Part shown: positions 8,867 through 18,191 of the stretch, piece after piece
How positions within the stretch are numbered: position 1 is the stretch's first letter
How the letters are laid out: the number at the start of each line of letters is the position of its first letter
From: Massilistercora timonensis
GTDB taxonomy: Bacteria; Bacillota; Clostridia; Lachnospirales; Lachnospiraceae
Direction of reading: 5' to 3'
Length of the DNA stretch: 64,000 nt
NCBI RefSeq assembly: GCF_900312975.1
Contig: NZ_LT990039.1
Coordinates: forward strand, 2,666,001 to 2,730,000
The notes under the pieces: generated by a model
Databases searched by the model: none
The model's input: only the letters and a program-made list of their open reading frames with translations
Told to the model about the DNA's origin: nothing
Made by a program: the position numbers and the translations under genes

Positions 8867-10183
8867 ATGGATCTGTTTGAATATGCCAGAGAAAAGAGTC
8901 AGGAGCGGGAGGCGCCCCTGGCGTCCCGGCTGCGGCCTGCCACCCTGGAGGAGATGGTGGGGCAGCAGCATATTATAGGAAAGGATAAATTACTGTACCG
9001 GGCCATCAAGGCGGACAAGCTAAGCTCCGTCATTTTCTATGGCCCGCCGGGCACCGGCAAGACCACCCTTGCCCGGGTGATCGCCAACACCACCAGCGCG
9101 GAGTTTACCCAGATCAACGCCACGGTGGCGGGGAAGAAGGACATGGAGGCGGTGGTAGAGAAGGCGAAGGAGACCCTTGGCATGTACCAGCGCAAGACCA
9201 TCCTATTTGTAGATGAGATCCACAGGTTCAACAAGGGGCAGCAGGATTATCTGCTTCCCTTTGTGGAGGACGGGACCATCATCCTTATCGGCGCCACCAC
9301 GGAGAATCCCTATTTTGAGGTGAACGGGGCGCTGCTGTCCCGGTCGGTGATCTTCGAATTACATCCCCTGAGTAAGGAGGATGTAAGGGAGTTGATCCTC
9401 CGGGCGGTCTATGACGAGAAAAAGGGGATGGGAGGCTACGGCGCCCAGATCGACGAGGAGGCAGTGGAATTCCTGGCGGATCTGGCAGGCGGGGACGCAA
9501 GGAATGCCCTGAACGCAGTGGAACTGGCGGTTCTGACCACCACGCCCTCGGCGGACGGGAAGATCCATATCACTCTGGATGTGGCTTCGGAATGTATCCA
9601 GAAGCGGGTGGTGCGCTATGACAAGGGCGGGGATGAGCATTATGACACCATTTCTGCGTTTATCAAGAGTATGCGGGGGTCAGACCCGGACGCGGCAGTC
9701 TACTATCTGGCGAAAATGCTCTATGCCGGGGAGGATATCAAGTTCATCGCCCGGCGGATCATGATCTGCGCTTCTGAGGATGTGGGGAACGCAGATCCCC
9801 AGGCCCTGTCCGTGGCGGTGGCGGCAGCCCAGGCCGTGGAGCGGGTGGGGATGCCAGAGGCTCAGATCATCCTTTCCCAGGCGGTGCTCTATGTGGCCAC
9901 GGCGCCCAAGAGTAATTCCGCGGTCAACGCCATCAGCGCGGCCATGGAAAATGTGAGGAATTATAAGACTACGGTGCCGGCTCATTTGCGGGATGGCCAT
10001 TATCAGGGGGCGAAGAAGCTGGGGCGGAGCACCGGGTACCGGTACGCCCATGACTATCCCCATCATTATGTACGCCAGCAGTATCTGCCGGACGAGATCC
10101 TGGGGACAAGGTTTTACGAGCCTGGGGACAACGGGAAAGAAAAAGAGATCCAGGCATGGATGGAATTTTTAAAGGGGGAGTGA
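8867..10183 (+). CDS. rarA: Replication-associated recombination protein A (MgsA/RarA AAA ATPase)
   Basis: A clamp-loader-related AAA+ ATPase that acts at stalled replication forks. Walker A is GPPGTGKTT and Walker B is LFVDEIHRFNK, followed by sensor and C-terminal tetramerisation regions ending with the conserved HDYPHHYVRQQYLP. At 438 residues it matches the family. I use the ATG at 8867, which has GGAGGA ten bases upstream, instead of the ATG at 8843, which overlaps tcdA and has no ribosome site. Its stop codon lies in the loop of the terminator that follows. Confidence 0.95.
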   Translation: MDLFEYAREKSQEREAPLASRLRPATLEEMVGQQHIIGKDKLLYRAIKADKLSSVIFYGPPGTGKTTLARVIANTTSAEFTQINATVAGKKDMEAVVEKAKETLGMYQRKTILFVDEIHRFNKGQQDYLLPFVEDGTIILIGATTENPYFEVNGALLSRSVIFELHPLSKEDVRELILRAVYDEKKGMGGYGAQIDEEAVEFLADLAGGDARNALNAVELAVLTTTPSADGKIHITLDVASECIQKRVVRYDKGGDEHYDTISAFIKSMRGSDPDAAVYYLAKMLYAGEDIKFIARRIMICASEDVGNADPQALSVAVAAAQAVERVGMPEAQIILSQAVLYVATAPKSNSAVNAISAAMENVRNYKTTVPAHLRDGHYQGAKKLGRSTGYRYAHDYPHHYVRQQYLPDEILGTRFYEPGDNGKEKEIQAWMEFLKGE

Positions 10184-10198
10184 TCTCCCCCTTTTTGT
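10172..10198 (+). terminator. Terminator overlapping the rarA stop codon
   Basis: Nine-bp stem AAGGGGGAG (10172-10180) with CTCCCCCTT (10185-10193) followed by T5. The rarA stop TGA is in the loop. It lies between convergent genes and may also serve the minus-strand ferredoxin gene, which ends at 10205. Confidence 0.85.
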
Positions 10199-10204
10199 TT
10201 TCTG

Positions 10205-10867
10205 TTATTTATTTTCCAGGATCCGCCCGTCGATGCCGATGGTCACCACCTGCCAGGGGATGAACCGTCCGCTGGCTTTCAGGGCTTGGGTTGCGGCGTG
10301 TTCAAGACCGCCGCAGCAGGGGACTTCCATGCGCACGATGGTAAGGCTTTTGATAGAGTTCTGGCGCAGAATCTGGGTCAGCTTCTCCGTGTAGTCTACG
10401 GCGTCCAGCTTGGGACAACCGATAAGGGTGACCCGCCCGCGGATGAAATCCTGATGGAAGCTTGCGTAGGCGTAAGCGGTACAGTCCGCGGCGATAAGAA
10501 GATGAGCCTGGTCAAAATAGGGGGCGGTAAGGGGCGCCAGCTTGATCTGCACCGGCCACTGGGAGAGCTGGCTTTCCTGGGGTGCTTTGGTCTGGTGGGA
10601 GAACTGGCTTTCCTGGGATACTTTGCCCTGTGCGGCCAGATGTTTCTGCACGGCTTCATGATCGTAGGCTGCCGCCTCCCGTTCTTCAAAGGTGATGGCG
10701 CCGGTGGGGCAGGCGGGAAGGCAGTCGCCCAGGCCATCGCAGTAGTCGTCCCGGATGAGGGCGGCCTTGCCGTCCACCATCTGGATGGCGCCTTCGTGGC
10801 AGGCGTTGGCGCAGGCGCCGCAGCCGTTACATTTCTCCTGGTCTATATGGATGATTTTTCGGATCAT
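10205..10867 (-). CDS. 4Fe-4S binding protein (ferredoxin domain plus C-terminal domain)
   Basis: A 220-residue iron-sulfur protein. The first cluster motif is complete (Cys13, Cys16, Cys19, Cys23). The second, CDGLGDCLPACP, has Leu46 where the second cysteine would be, so it may hold a 3Fe-4S or incomplete cluster. A linker contains two near-copies of a nine-residue QESQ-containing repeat. The C-terminal region carries GCPKLD and VPCCGG cysteine motifs. The partner is unknown, probably cytosolic electron transfer. It is divergent from a Crp/Fnr regulator, whose candidate site is placed to activate it. GAAGGAGGAA precedes the ATG. Confidence 0.85.
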   Translation of the reverse strand: MIRKIIHIDQEKCNGCGACANACHEGAIQMVDGKAALIRDDYCDGLGDCLPACPTGAITFEEREAAAYDHEAVQKHLAAQGKVSQESQFSHQTKAPQESQLSQWPVQIKLAPLTAPYFDQAHLLIAADCTAYAYASFHQDFIRGRVTLIGCPKLDAVDYTEKLTQILRQNSIKSLTIVRMEVPCCGGLEHAATQALKASGRFIPWQVVTIGIDGRILENK

Positions 10868-10890
10868 ATGAGATTCCTCCTTCTATGTTT

Positions 10891-10919
10891 TTGACTTTCT
10901 GGGGAAAGAATACTACAAT
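10891..10919 (+). promoter_or_regulatory. Promoter of the Crp/Fnr regulator gene
   Basis: TTGACT (10891-10896), 17-base spacer, TACAAT (10914-10919). Predicted start of transcription is near 10926, about 8 bases before the palindrome at 10934-10949. Confidence 0.7.
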
Positions 10920-10933
10920 GAAAAGAAAAAGGA

Positions 10934-10949
10934 TGTTGGATTTCCAACA
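10934..10949. promoter_or_regulatory. Palindromic operator between ferredoxin and Crp/Fnr genes
   Basis: Perfect inverted repeat TGTTGGA-TT-TCCAACA. It lies just downstream of the predicted start for the regulator gene, a repression position. Counting from a possible minus-strand -10 box TATTCT (10907-10912) its centre falls at -41.5 for the ferredoxin gene, the classic class II activation position for Crp/Fnr proteins. The assignment to this regulator is inference. Confidence 0.6.
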
Positions 10950-10961
10950 AAAAGGAGAAAA

Positions 10962-11615
10962 ATGAAAAATCCGTGGGAGAATTGCTTTTTGTTTCATCAG
11001 ATCGGGGAAGAAGAGAGGAAAAAGCTTCTGGTCTGCATGGGCGGCAGAGAAACCGTGTGGGAGAAGGGGCAGATCCTTCTTGGGGAAGAAGAGCCGGCGG
11101 ACCACCTGGGCATTGTATTGGAAGGAAGTCTCCAGGTAGTCGAGGAGGATATATGGGGAAACCGGGGGATCCTGGAGCAGGTGGGAGAGGGCGAGCTCTA
11201 TGGAGCCGCCTTTGCCTGCGCGGGGATCCAAAAGAGTCCGGTCAGCGTGGTGGCGGCGAAGAAGAGCCGCGTTCTGAGGATCCAGATGGAGAAGCTGATG
11301 CAGGTCTGTCCCAACGGCTGCCCGGCCCATCAGCAGATGATCCGCAATCTGGTGTACCTGCTGGCCAGAAAGAATGTGGCGCTCAATGAAAAGATCAAAC
11401 ACATTTCCCGGCGGACCACCCGGGAGAAGCTGCTGGCCTACCTGGCAGATCAGGCAAAGAAGGCGGGAAAGAAGGATTTCTCCATTCCCTTTGACCGGCA
11501 GGAGCTGGCAGATTACCTGTGCGTGGATCGCAGCGCAATGTCGGCGGAGCTTGGGAAACTGAAGCGGGAAGGGAAGATTGATCTCTGGAAAAATGAGTTC
11601 CGGCTGCTGTCTTGA
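10962..11615 (+). CDS. Crp/Fnr family transcriptional regulator
   Basis: A 217-residue regulator with an N-terminal cyclic-nucleotide-binding-like beta-barrel (about 10-130) and a C-terminal winged helix; the recognition helix region reads DRQELADYLCVDRSAMSAEL (about 175-194). Cysteines at 8 and 25 and a CPNGCPAH motif near 116 might sense redox state or hold a cluster, but the Fnr four-Cys N-terminal pattern is not seen. It is divergent from the iron-sulfur protein gene, so that gene is a likely target, together with its own promoter. The ligand is unknown. AAAGGAGAA lies seven bases before the ATG. Confidence 0.88.
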   Translation: MKNPWENCFLFHQIGEEERKKLLVCMGGRETVWEKGQILLGEEEPADHLGIVLEGSLQVVEEDIWGNRGILEQVGEGELYGAAFACAGIQKSPVSVVAAKKSRVLRIQMEKLMQVCPNGCPAHQQMIRNLVYLLARKNVALNEKIKHISRRTTREKLLAYLADQAKKAGKKDFSIPFDRQELADYLCVDRSAMSAELGKLKREGKIDLWKNEFRLLS

Positions 11616-11680
11616 GTTTTCGCCGGCCAGAGGGTATAATGAGGACTAGAGTATAGAAAGAATACCAGGAGGGAACTATC

Positions 11681-11974
11681 ATGAAGATCTATGATTCTGT
11701 AAACAAAACCGAGGTAGAAGTAGACGGCACCAAGGGCCTGATCCAGCTGATGAAGGACGGCCGCCAGGTGGACCTGTACCTGAAGGAGAAGAAAAGCGAT
11801 GAGGACGGCTACATGAGCTGGGATGTGGAGCACTGGTCCAGCGTAGACGGCAAGCGGTTCATCCGCTGCTATTCCCTGGAAGGAAGAGTTTTAAGCGAGT
11901 CCACCGGCCATAATATCTATGACCTGGAGAACGACTTCAAGCCGGAAGAGGCAGAAAAAGTAGAGTTAAGCTAA
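11681..11974 (+). CDS. Uncharacterised 97-residue protein
   Basis: I do not recognise this protein. It is small, soluble-looking, acidic and rich in aromatic and charged residues, with alternating beta-like segments (KIYDSVNKTEVEV, DLYLKEKK, MSWDVEHWSS, RFIRCYSLEGRVL), and has no signal peptide or membrane segment. An AGGAGGGAACT ribosome site precedes the ATG and the codon use matches its neighbours, so it is a real gene. It stands alone between the Crp/Fnr gene and the repeat-rich region upstream of hrcA. Confidence 0.75.
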   Translation: MKIYDSVNKTEVEVDGTKGLIQLMKDGRQVDLYLKEKKSDEDGYMSWDVEHWSSVDGKRFIRCYSLEGRVLSESTGHNIYDLENDFKPEEAEKVELS

Positions 11975-11990
11975 TCCATTTGGGAGCGCG

Positions 11991-12024
11991 ATGCCCTGTA
12001 CCCATGCATATGGGTACAGGGCAT
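11991..12024. repeat. Imperfectly related palindrome upstream of hrcA
   Basis: Arms ATGCCCTGTACCCA (11991-12004) and its exact reverse complement (12011-12024) around a 6-base loop. The 3' arm core GGGTACAGGGC is repeated again at 12034-12044, at the head of the next element. It lies 17 bases after the stop of the 97-residue gene and could act as a hairpin in the transcript, though it has no T run. Confidence 0.7.
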
Positions 12025-12030
12025 TTTGCA

Positions 12031-12095
12031 TTTGGGTACAGGGCAAAAGTCAATTTAGGACGTAGTAAAATGTAAAAAGGCTACGTCCTAAATTG
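12031..12095. repeat. Divergent copy of the window's palindromic element
   Basis: GGGTACAGGGC, then an inverted repeat CAATTTAGGACGTAG (12051-12065) and its exact complement (12081-12095) around a 15-base loop. Order and words match the other elements in the window (GGGACAGGG, TCAAT, GGGACGTGGTA), so I read this as an old or separate-subfamily copy. It ends 21 bases before the hrcA -35 box. Confidence 0.6.
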
Positions 12096-12116
12096 AAAAA
12101 TTTTCTAGAAATACTG

Positions 12117-12145
12117 TTGACAAACAAAAAGGGGAGTGCTAAATT
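12117..12145 (+). promoter_or_regulatory. Heat-shock operon promoter
   Basis: TTGACA (12117-12122), 17-base spacer, TAAATT (12140-12145). The predicted start is near 12152, just ahead of the CIRCE element. A lone GAGTGCTAA half-site (12134-12142) overlaps the -10 region. Confidence 0.8.
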
Positions 12146-12160
12146 AGTAGTCGGAAGGAA

Positions 12161-12187
12161 TTAGCACTCGAAAGTAATGAGTGCTAA
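12161..12187. promoter_or_regulatory. CIRCE element (HrcA operator)
   Basis: TTAGCACTC (12161-12169), nine-base spacer, GAGTGCTAA (12179-12187): a perfect match to the CIRCE consensus. HrcA bound here represses the hrcA-grpE-dnaK-dnaJ operon until heat shock titrates GroEL. Confidence 0.97.
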
Positions 12188-12219
12188 CAGACCAAAAAAC
12201 CTGAGAGGAGGAAGCCGTG

Positions 12220-13263
12220 ATGGTAGCAGAACAGGGCCTGAGTGAACGGAAGCTTAAGATTCTTCACGCGATCATCCAGACTTACCTGGAGACAGGCGAG
12301 CCGGTAGGTTCCCGGACCATTTCCAAATATACGGATATGAATTTAAGTTCCGCTACGATCCGCAATGAGATGGCGGACCTGGAAGAGATGGGCTACATCA
12401 TCCAGCCCCACACATCGGCGGGACGGATTCCTTCGGATAAGGGCTACCGATTATATGTAGATATGTTGATGGAGCAAAAGGAGCAGGAGCTCAATGAGCT
12501 GCAGGAGCAGATGCTGGATAAGGCAGACAAGATGGAACAGCTCCTGAAGCAGGCGGCAAAGGTTCTTGCCAGCAGCACCAACTATGCCACCATGGTCTCC
12601 ACCCCCATGAACAGCGCCAACAAGCTGAAGTTCATTCAGCTTTCCATGGTAGATCCGGAACAGGTGATCGCAGTGATCGTGCTGGGAGGCAATGTGATCA
12701 AGAACAAGATCATCCCCATCGAGGAGCCGATCAGCAATGAGAATCTGCTGAAACTGAACATGCTTTTGAACACCACGCTGAACGGGATGGCCATCGAGGA
12801 GATCAACCTGGGGCTGATCGCCAGGCTGAAGGAGCAGGCCGGGATCCACAGCGAGGTGATCGGAAATGTGCTGGACGCCGTGGCGGACGCCATTCAGATC
12901 GATGAGGATATGCAGATCTACACCAGCGGCGCCACCAACATTTTCAAATATCCGGAGCTCAGCGACAAGCAGAGCGCGCAGGAGATCATCAGCGCCTTCG
13001 AGGAGAAGCAGCAGCTGACGGAACTTGTGACCCAGACCCTGTCCCGGGAGGACAACACAGGGATCCAGGTCTACATCGGCGATGAGACGCCGGTACAGAC
13101 CATGAAGGACTGCAGTGTGGTCACCGCCACTTATGAATTGGGCGAGGGGATGAAGGGAACCATAGGTATCATCGGACCCAAGCGAATGGATTACGAGCAC
13201 GTGTTGCGGTCCATGAAGCGCCTGCAAAATGAGCTGGACCAGATGTTTCACAAGAAAGAATAG
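12220..13263 (+). CDS. hrcA: Heat-inducible transcription repressor HrcA
   Basis: HrcA represses class I heat-shock genes by binding CIRCE, and GroEL keeps it active. The 347 residues show the N-terminal winged helix (LSERKLKILHAIIQTYLETGEPVGSRTIS region, with SSATIRNEMADLEEMGYI as recognition helix) and the C-terminal GAF-like region ending in GIIGPKRMDYEHVL. I use the ATG at 12220, nine bases after GAGGAGG; a GTG one codon earlier is possible. It is the first gene of the operon and is autoregulated by the perfect CIRCE just upstream. Confidence 0.97.
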   Translation: MVAEQGLSERKLKILHAIIQTYLETGEPVGSRTISKYTDMNLSSATIRNEMADLEEMGYIIQPHTSAGRIPSDKGYRLYVDMLMEQKEQELNELQEQMLDKADKMEQLLKQAAKVLASSTNYATMVSTPMNSANKLKFIQLSMVDPEQVIAVIVLGGNVIKNKIIPIEEPISNENLLKLNMLLNTTLNGMAIEEINLGLIARLKEQAGIHSEVIGNVLDAVADAIQIDEDMQIYTSGATNIFKYPELSDKQSAQEIISAFEEKQQLTELVTQTLSREDNTGIQVYIGDETPVQTMKDCSVVTATYELGEGMKGTIGIIGPKRMDYEHVLRSMKRLQNELDQMFHKKE

Positions 13264-13280
13264 GAAAGGTGGAATGACCC

Positions 13281-13958
13281 TTGGAAAATAAGCAGGAGAA
13301 AAGCCAGGAAGAAATGGTGAAGGAAGCTGTGGAGGAGGCGAAGGCCAAAGCCCAGGAGGCAGAGGAAGCCAAAGCCGACGCCGCCGGGGAAGCAGCAGAA
13401 AAGGAAGAAAACGTTTCCAAAGAAGAGGATTCCAAAGAAGAAACCTCTGAGGGAACGGAAGAAAAAGAAGAAAGCGAAGACTCATCCGGTAAGAAACTGT
13501 TTGGCAAGAAGAACAAGAAAGACAAGAAGGATGAGAAGATCGAAGAACTGACGGATAAGCTTACCCGCCAGATGGCTGAGTTTGATAACTTCCGCAAGCG
13601 TACAGAGAAGGAGAAATCCCAGATGTACGAGATAGGCGCGAAAGATATCATAGATAAGATCCTCCCCATCGTCGACAACTTCGAGAGAGGTCTGGGGGCG
13701 GTGACGGAAGAGGAAAAAGAAGATCCCTTTGTACAGGGAATGGAGAAGGTGTATAAGCAGTTAATGACAACACTGGACGGGATTGGAGTCAAACCCATCG
13801 AAGCGGTGGGCAAGGAGTTCAACCCGGACTTCCACAACGCAGTGATGCATGTGGAGGATGAGGAGCTTGGCGAGAACATTATCGCAGAAGAGTTCCAGAA
13901 AGGTTATATGTACCATGATTCTGTGGTGAGACACAGCATGGTAAAGGTAGCAAACTAA
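13281..13958 (+). CDS. grpE: Nucleotide exchange factor GrpE
   Basis: GrpE releases ADP from DnaK in the chaperone cycle. The 225 residues have a long, very acidic/lysine-rich N-terminus (about 1-85, strongly Glu-Lys-Ala) which is longer than in model species, then the coiled coil beginning DKLTRQMAEFDNFRKRTEKE and the beta-domain ending in EFQKGYMYHDSVVRHSMVKV. The start is a TTG at 13281 with GGAAAGGTGG eight bases upstream; the nearby ATG at 13274 is out of frame and stops at once. It lies between hrcA and dnaK in the operon. Confidence 0.95.
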   Translation: MENKQEKSQEEMVKEAVEEAKAKAQEAEEAKADAAGEAAEKEENVSKEEDSKEETSEGTEEKEESEDSSGKKLFGKKNKKDKKDEKIEELTDKLTRQMAEFDNFRKRTEKEKSQMYEIGAKDIIDKILPIVDNFERGLGAVTEEEKEDPFVQGMEKVYKQLMTTLDGIGVKPIEAVGKEFNPDFHNAVMHVEDEELGENIIAEEFQKGYMYHDSVVRHSMVKVAN

Positions 13959-13972
13959 GATTGAAATCATAA

Positions 13973-15877
<1,905 letters not shown>

Positions 15878-15897
15878 GAGCTGTAAAAGCACGGACG

Positions 15898-15952
15898 ATT
15901 CCGGGGAACCGGCGGGAAGTCCCTAGGGGCGCCTGCCGGAGTCTCCGGAATT
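15898..15952 (+). other. Hairpin in the dnaK-dnaJ gap
   Basis: A long imperfect hairpin: ATTCCGG...CCGGCGGG pairs with CCTGCCGG...CCGGAAT. There is only a short T run, so it may be a partial terminator, an RNA-processing site or a 3' stabiliser that lowers dnaJ relative to dnaK. The role is inference. Confidence 0.5.
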
Positions 15953-15996
15953 TCCTTGTGTATAAGGTTCTTGGCCAGGAGAAAGGAACAGTTGCG

Positions 15997-17190
15997 ATGG
16001 CGGAAGCAAAGAGAGATTACTATGAAGTCCTTGGCGTCAGCAGAGACGCGGATGAGGCGACATTAAAGAAAGCGTATCGTCAGGTTGCGAAGAAGTACCA
16101 TCCGGATATGAATCCGGGAGACGCGGAGGCGGAGCGGAAGTTTAAAGAAGCTTCCGAGGCCTATGCGATCCTCAGCGATCCGGAGAAGCGGCGCCAGTAC
16201 GACCAGTTCGGTCACGCCGCCTTTGAAGGAGGAGCCGGAGGCGCCGGCGGATTTGGCGGGTTCGATTTCAGCGGCGCGGATTTCAGCGACATTTTCGGCG
16301 ATATTTTCGGTGATCTGTTTGGCGGCGGGAGAAGAGGCCGCGCCAGCCAGGGACCGATGAAGGGGATGAACATCCGAAAGAGCGTGCGGATCACCTTCGA
16401 AGAGGCAGTGTTTGGCTGCGAGAAAGAGCTGGACGTTGTCCTTAAAGATCCCTGCCCCAAGTGTGGCGGCACCGGAGCAAAACCGGGGACCTCTCCGGTT
16501 ATCTGTCCAAAATGCGGCGGCAAAGGCCAGGTGGTCTTCACGCAGCAGTCCTTCTTTGGAACAGTTCAGAATGTACAGACTTGTCCGGACTGCCACGGCA
16601 CCGGCAAGATCATCAAAGAGAAATGTCCGGATTGCGGCGGCACCGGATATGTATCCAACCGGAAGACCATTTCCGTATCCATTCCGGCAGGGATTGACAA
16701 CGGCCAGAGTGTGCGCATCCGGGAGAAAGGCGAGCCGGGGGTGAACGGCGGGCCGAGAGGGGATCTTCTGGTAGAAGTTTCCGTGTCCAGACATCCCATT
16801 TTCCAGCGCCAGGATATGCATATCTTCTCCACCGTGCCAATCTCCTTCGCCCAGGCGGCTCTGGGAGCAAATATCCGGATCAAGACGGTGGACGGCGAGG
16901 TGCTCTACACCGTGAAGCCGGGAACCAAGACCGACACCAAAGTGCGGCTGAAAGGAAAAGGCGTTCCTTCTGTGCGTAATCCTCAAGTGCGGGGCGACCA
17001 CTATGTGACCCTGGTGATCCAGACGCCGGAGCGGCTGAGCCCGGAGGCCAAAGAAGCCTTACGCCGGTTTGATGAACTCTCCGGCAACACCCTTGGGATG
17101 CCGGCGGAGGGAAAAAGCGAAACAGGTGCCAAGGCCGGCAAGAAGAAAAAAGGCTTCATGGATAAGATGAAAGAAGTACTAGATGATTGA
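15997..17190 (+). CDS. dnaJ: Chaperone protein DnaJ (Hsp40)
   Basis: A type I Hsp40 of 397 residues that delivers clients to DnaK. The J domain (about 5-70) has the HPD motif ([10 protein letters not shown]); a Gly/Phe-rich linker ([19 protein letters not shown]) follows; the zinc region holds four CxxCxGxG repeats ([32 protein letters not shown]); then the two beta-barrel client domains. I use the ATG at 15997 because [14 protein letters not shown] is the conserved start; an in-frame ATG at 15958 adds 13 residues with no homology. A palindromic repeat element follows the stop directly. Confidence 0.97.
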   Translation: MAEAKRDYYEVLGVSRDADEATLKKAYRQVAKKYHPDMNPGDAEAERKFKEASEAYAILSDPEKRRQYDQFGHAAFEGGAGGAGGFGGFDFSGADFSDIFGDIFGDLFGGGRRGRASQGPMKGMNIRKSVRITFEEAVFGCEKELDVVLKDPCPKCGGTGAKPGTSPVICPKCGGKGQVVFTQQSFFGTVQNVQTCPDCHGTGKIIKEKCPDCGGTGYVSNRKTISVSIPAGIDNGQSVRIREKGEPGVNGGPRGDLLVEVSVSRHPIFQRQDMHIFSTVPISFAQAALGANIRIKTVDGEVLYTVKPGTKTDTKVRLKGKGVPSVRNPQVRGDHYVTLVIQTPERLSPEAKEALRRFDELSGNTLGMPAEGKSETGAKAGKKKKGFMDKMKEVLDD

Positions 17191-17257
17191 TTTTTTTTCA
17201 AGTGGGGACGTGGTATTTTTGAAAATACCACGTCCCAGATTGAAAATACCCTGTCCC
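17191..17257. repeat. Palindromic repeat element, copy 1 (long form)
   Basis: Begins at the base after the dnaJ stop. T-run and CAAGTG, then a 32-base near-perfect palindrome (17205-17236, GGGACGTGGTATTTTT core with its complement), then AGATTGAAAATACCCTGTCCC. It is almost identical over 67 bases to the copy after gdhA. The hairpin probably also acts at the transcript's 3' end. Confidence 0.9.
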
Positions 17258-17379
17258 TTTTTATCTATAGAAAACGTCTATAACCATATCAAGATTATCA
17301 ATTTCCGTTCTTTTTCCAGTAGTGCTAACATTAATACGTGCATAAAAGGCCGAGAAACGGCAGATAAGTGAGGTTTTTT

Positions 17380-18153
17380 ATGAATTACGTAGGAATTGAC
17401 ATTGGTTCTACAGCCTCCAAAGTTGTGGCAAGAGGGGAGACCCAGATGGAGTTTGTGCTGCCCACGGGGTGGAATAGCAAGGAGACTACCCGTATCATTC
17501 AGGAGCGTCTGAAGGAGCATAACGTGGACGTGCTGGATGAGACCACTAAAGTGGTAGCCACTGGCTATGGCCGGATCGCTGTGGATTTTGCGGACTATGT
17601 GATCACGGAGATCACCTGCCATGCCCGGGGAGGAAGAGAGCTGGGCAGCGACAACTGCGGCATCATCGATGTGGGCGGCCAGGACACCAAGGTGATCCTG
17701 GTGCAGAATGGAATGGTGCACGACTTCCTGATGAATGACAAGTGTTCTGCGGGAACCGGGAAATTTCTGGAGGTTATGGCCAACCGTCTGGGCGTGACCC
17801 TGCAGGAGCTTTTCGATCTGGCGGCGGCGGGGGAAGTGCTTCCCATCAGTTCTCTGTGCACGGTGTTTGCAGAGTCAGAGGTGATCAATTACATCGGTGA
17901 GGGCCGGAAACGGGAAGATATCGCCGCAGGCGTGGTGGATTCAGTGGCGGCCAAGGTGGCCCAGCTTGCCCAGCGCAAGAATCTTCCGGAACAGGTGATC
18001 CTGACCGGGGGATTGAGTCATAGCCGGTATTTCACCCGGATCCTGTCCGCCAAGATGAACCAGACGGTGACTCCAACCGATTACGGCAGGTATGCGGGAG
18101 CGCTGGGAGCGGCCCTTCTGGCGGAAGAAAAGTCAAAGAAGAAAAAGCATTAG
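17380..18153 (+). CDS. Acyl-CoA dehydratase activase-type ATPase (HgdC family)
   Basis: An ASKHA-fold ATPase that pushes electrons, with ATP hydrolysis, from a [4Fe-4S] cluster at the dimer interface onto a partner iron-sulfur enzyme. The 257 residues begin VGIDIGSTASKVV (phosphate loop). The two cluster cysteines are Cys122 (NDKCSAGTGKFLEV) and Cys160 (SSLCTVFAESEV), as in HgdC and YjiL. The ATG at 17380 is used, with GTGAGG six bases before it. The partner gene lies 38 bases downstream, so the two form an operon. See that entry for the possible double-cubane function. Confidence 0.92.
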   Translation: MNYVGIDIGSTASKVVARGETQMEFVLPTGWNSKETTRIIQERLKEHNVDVLDETTKVVATGYGRIAVDFADYVITEITCHARGGRELGSDNCGIIDVGGQDTKVILVQNGMVHDFLMNDKCSAGTGKFLEVMANRLGVTLQELFDLAAAGEVLPISSLCTVFAESEVINYIGEGRKREDIAAGVVDSVAAKVAQLAQRKNLPEQVILTGGLSHSRYFTRILSAKMNQTVTPTDYGRYAGALGAALLAEEKSKKKKH

Positions 18154-18191
18154 GAAAAATTAAGAGGAAAAGATAAGAAAGAGGTGCGGTT

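Noticed and set aside
10962-11615. Oxygen sensor Fnr with N-terminal Fe-S cluster
   Set aside because: The N-terminal four-cysteine pattern of Fnr is missing, so only the Crp/Fnr family is stated.
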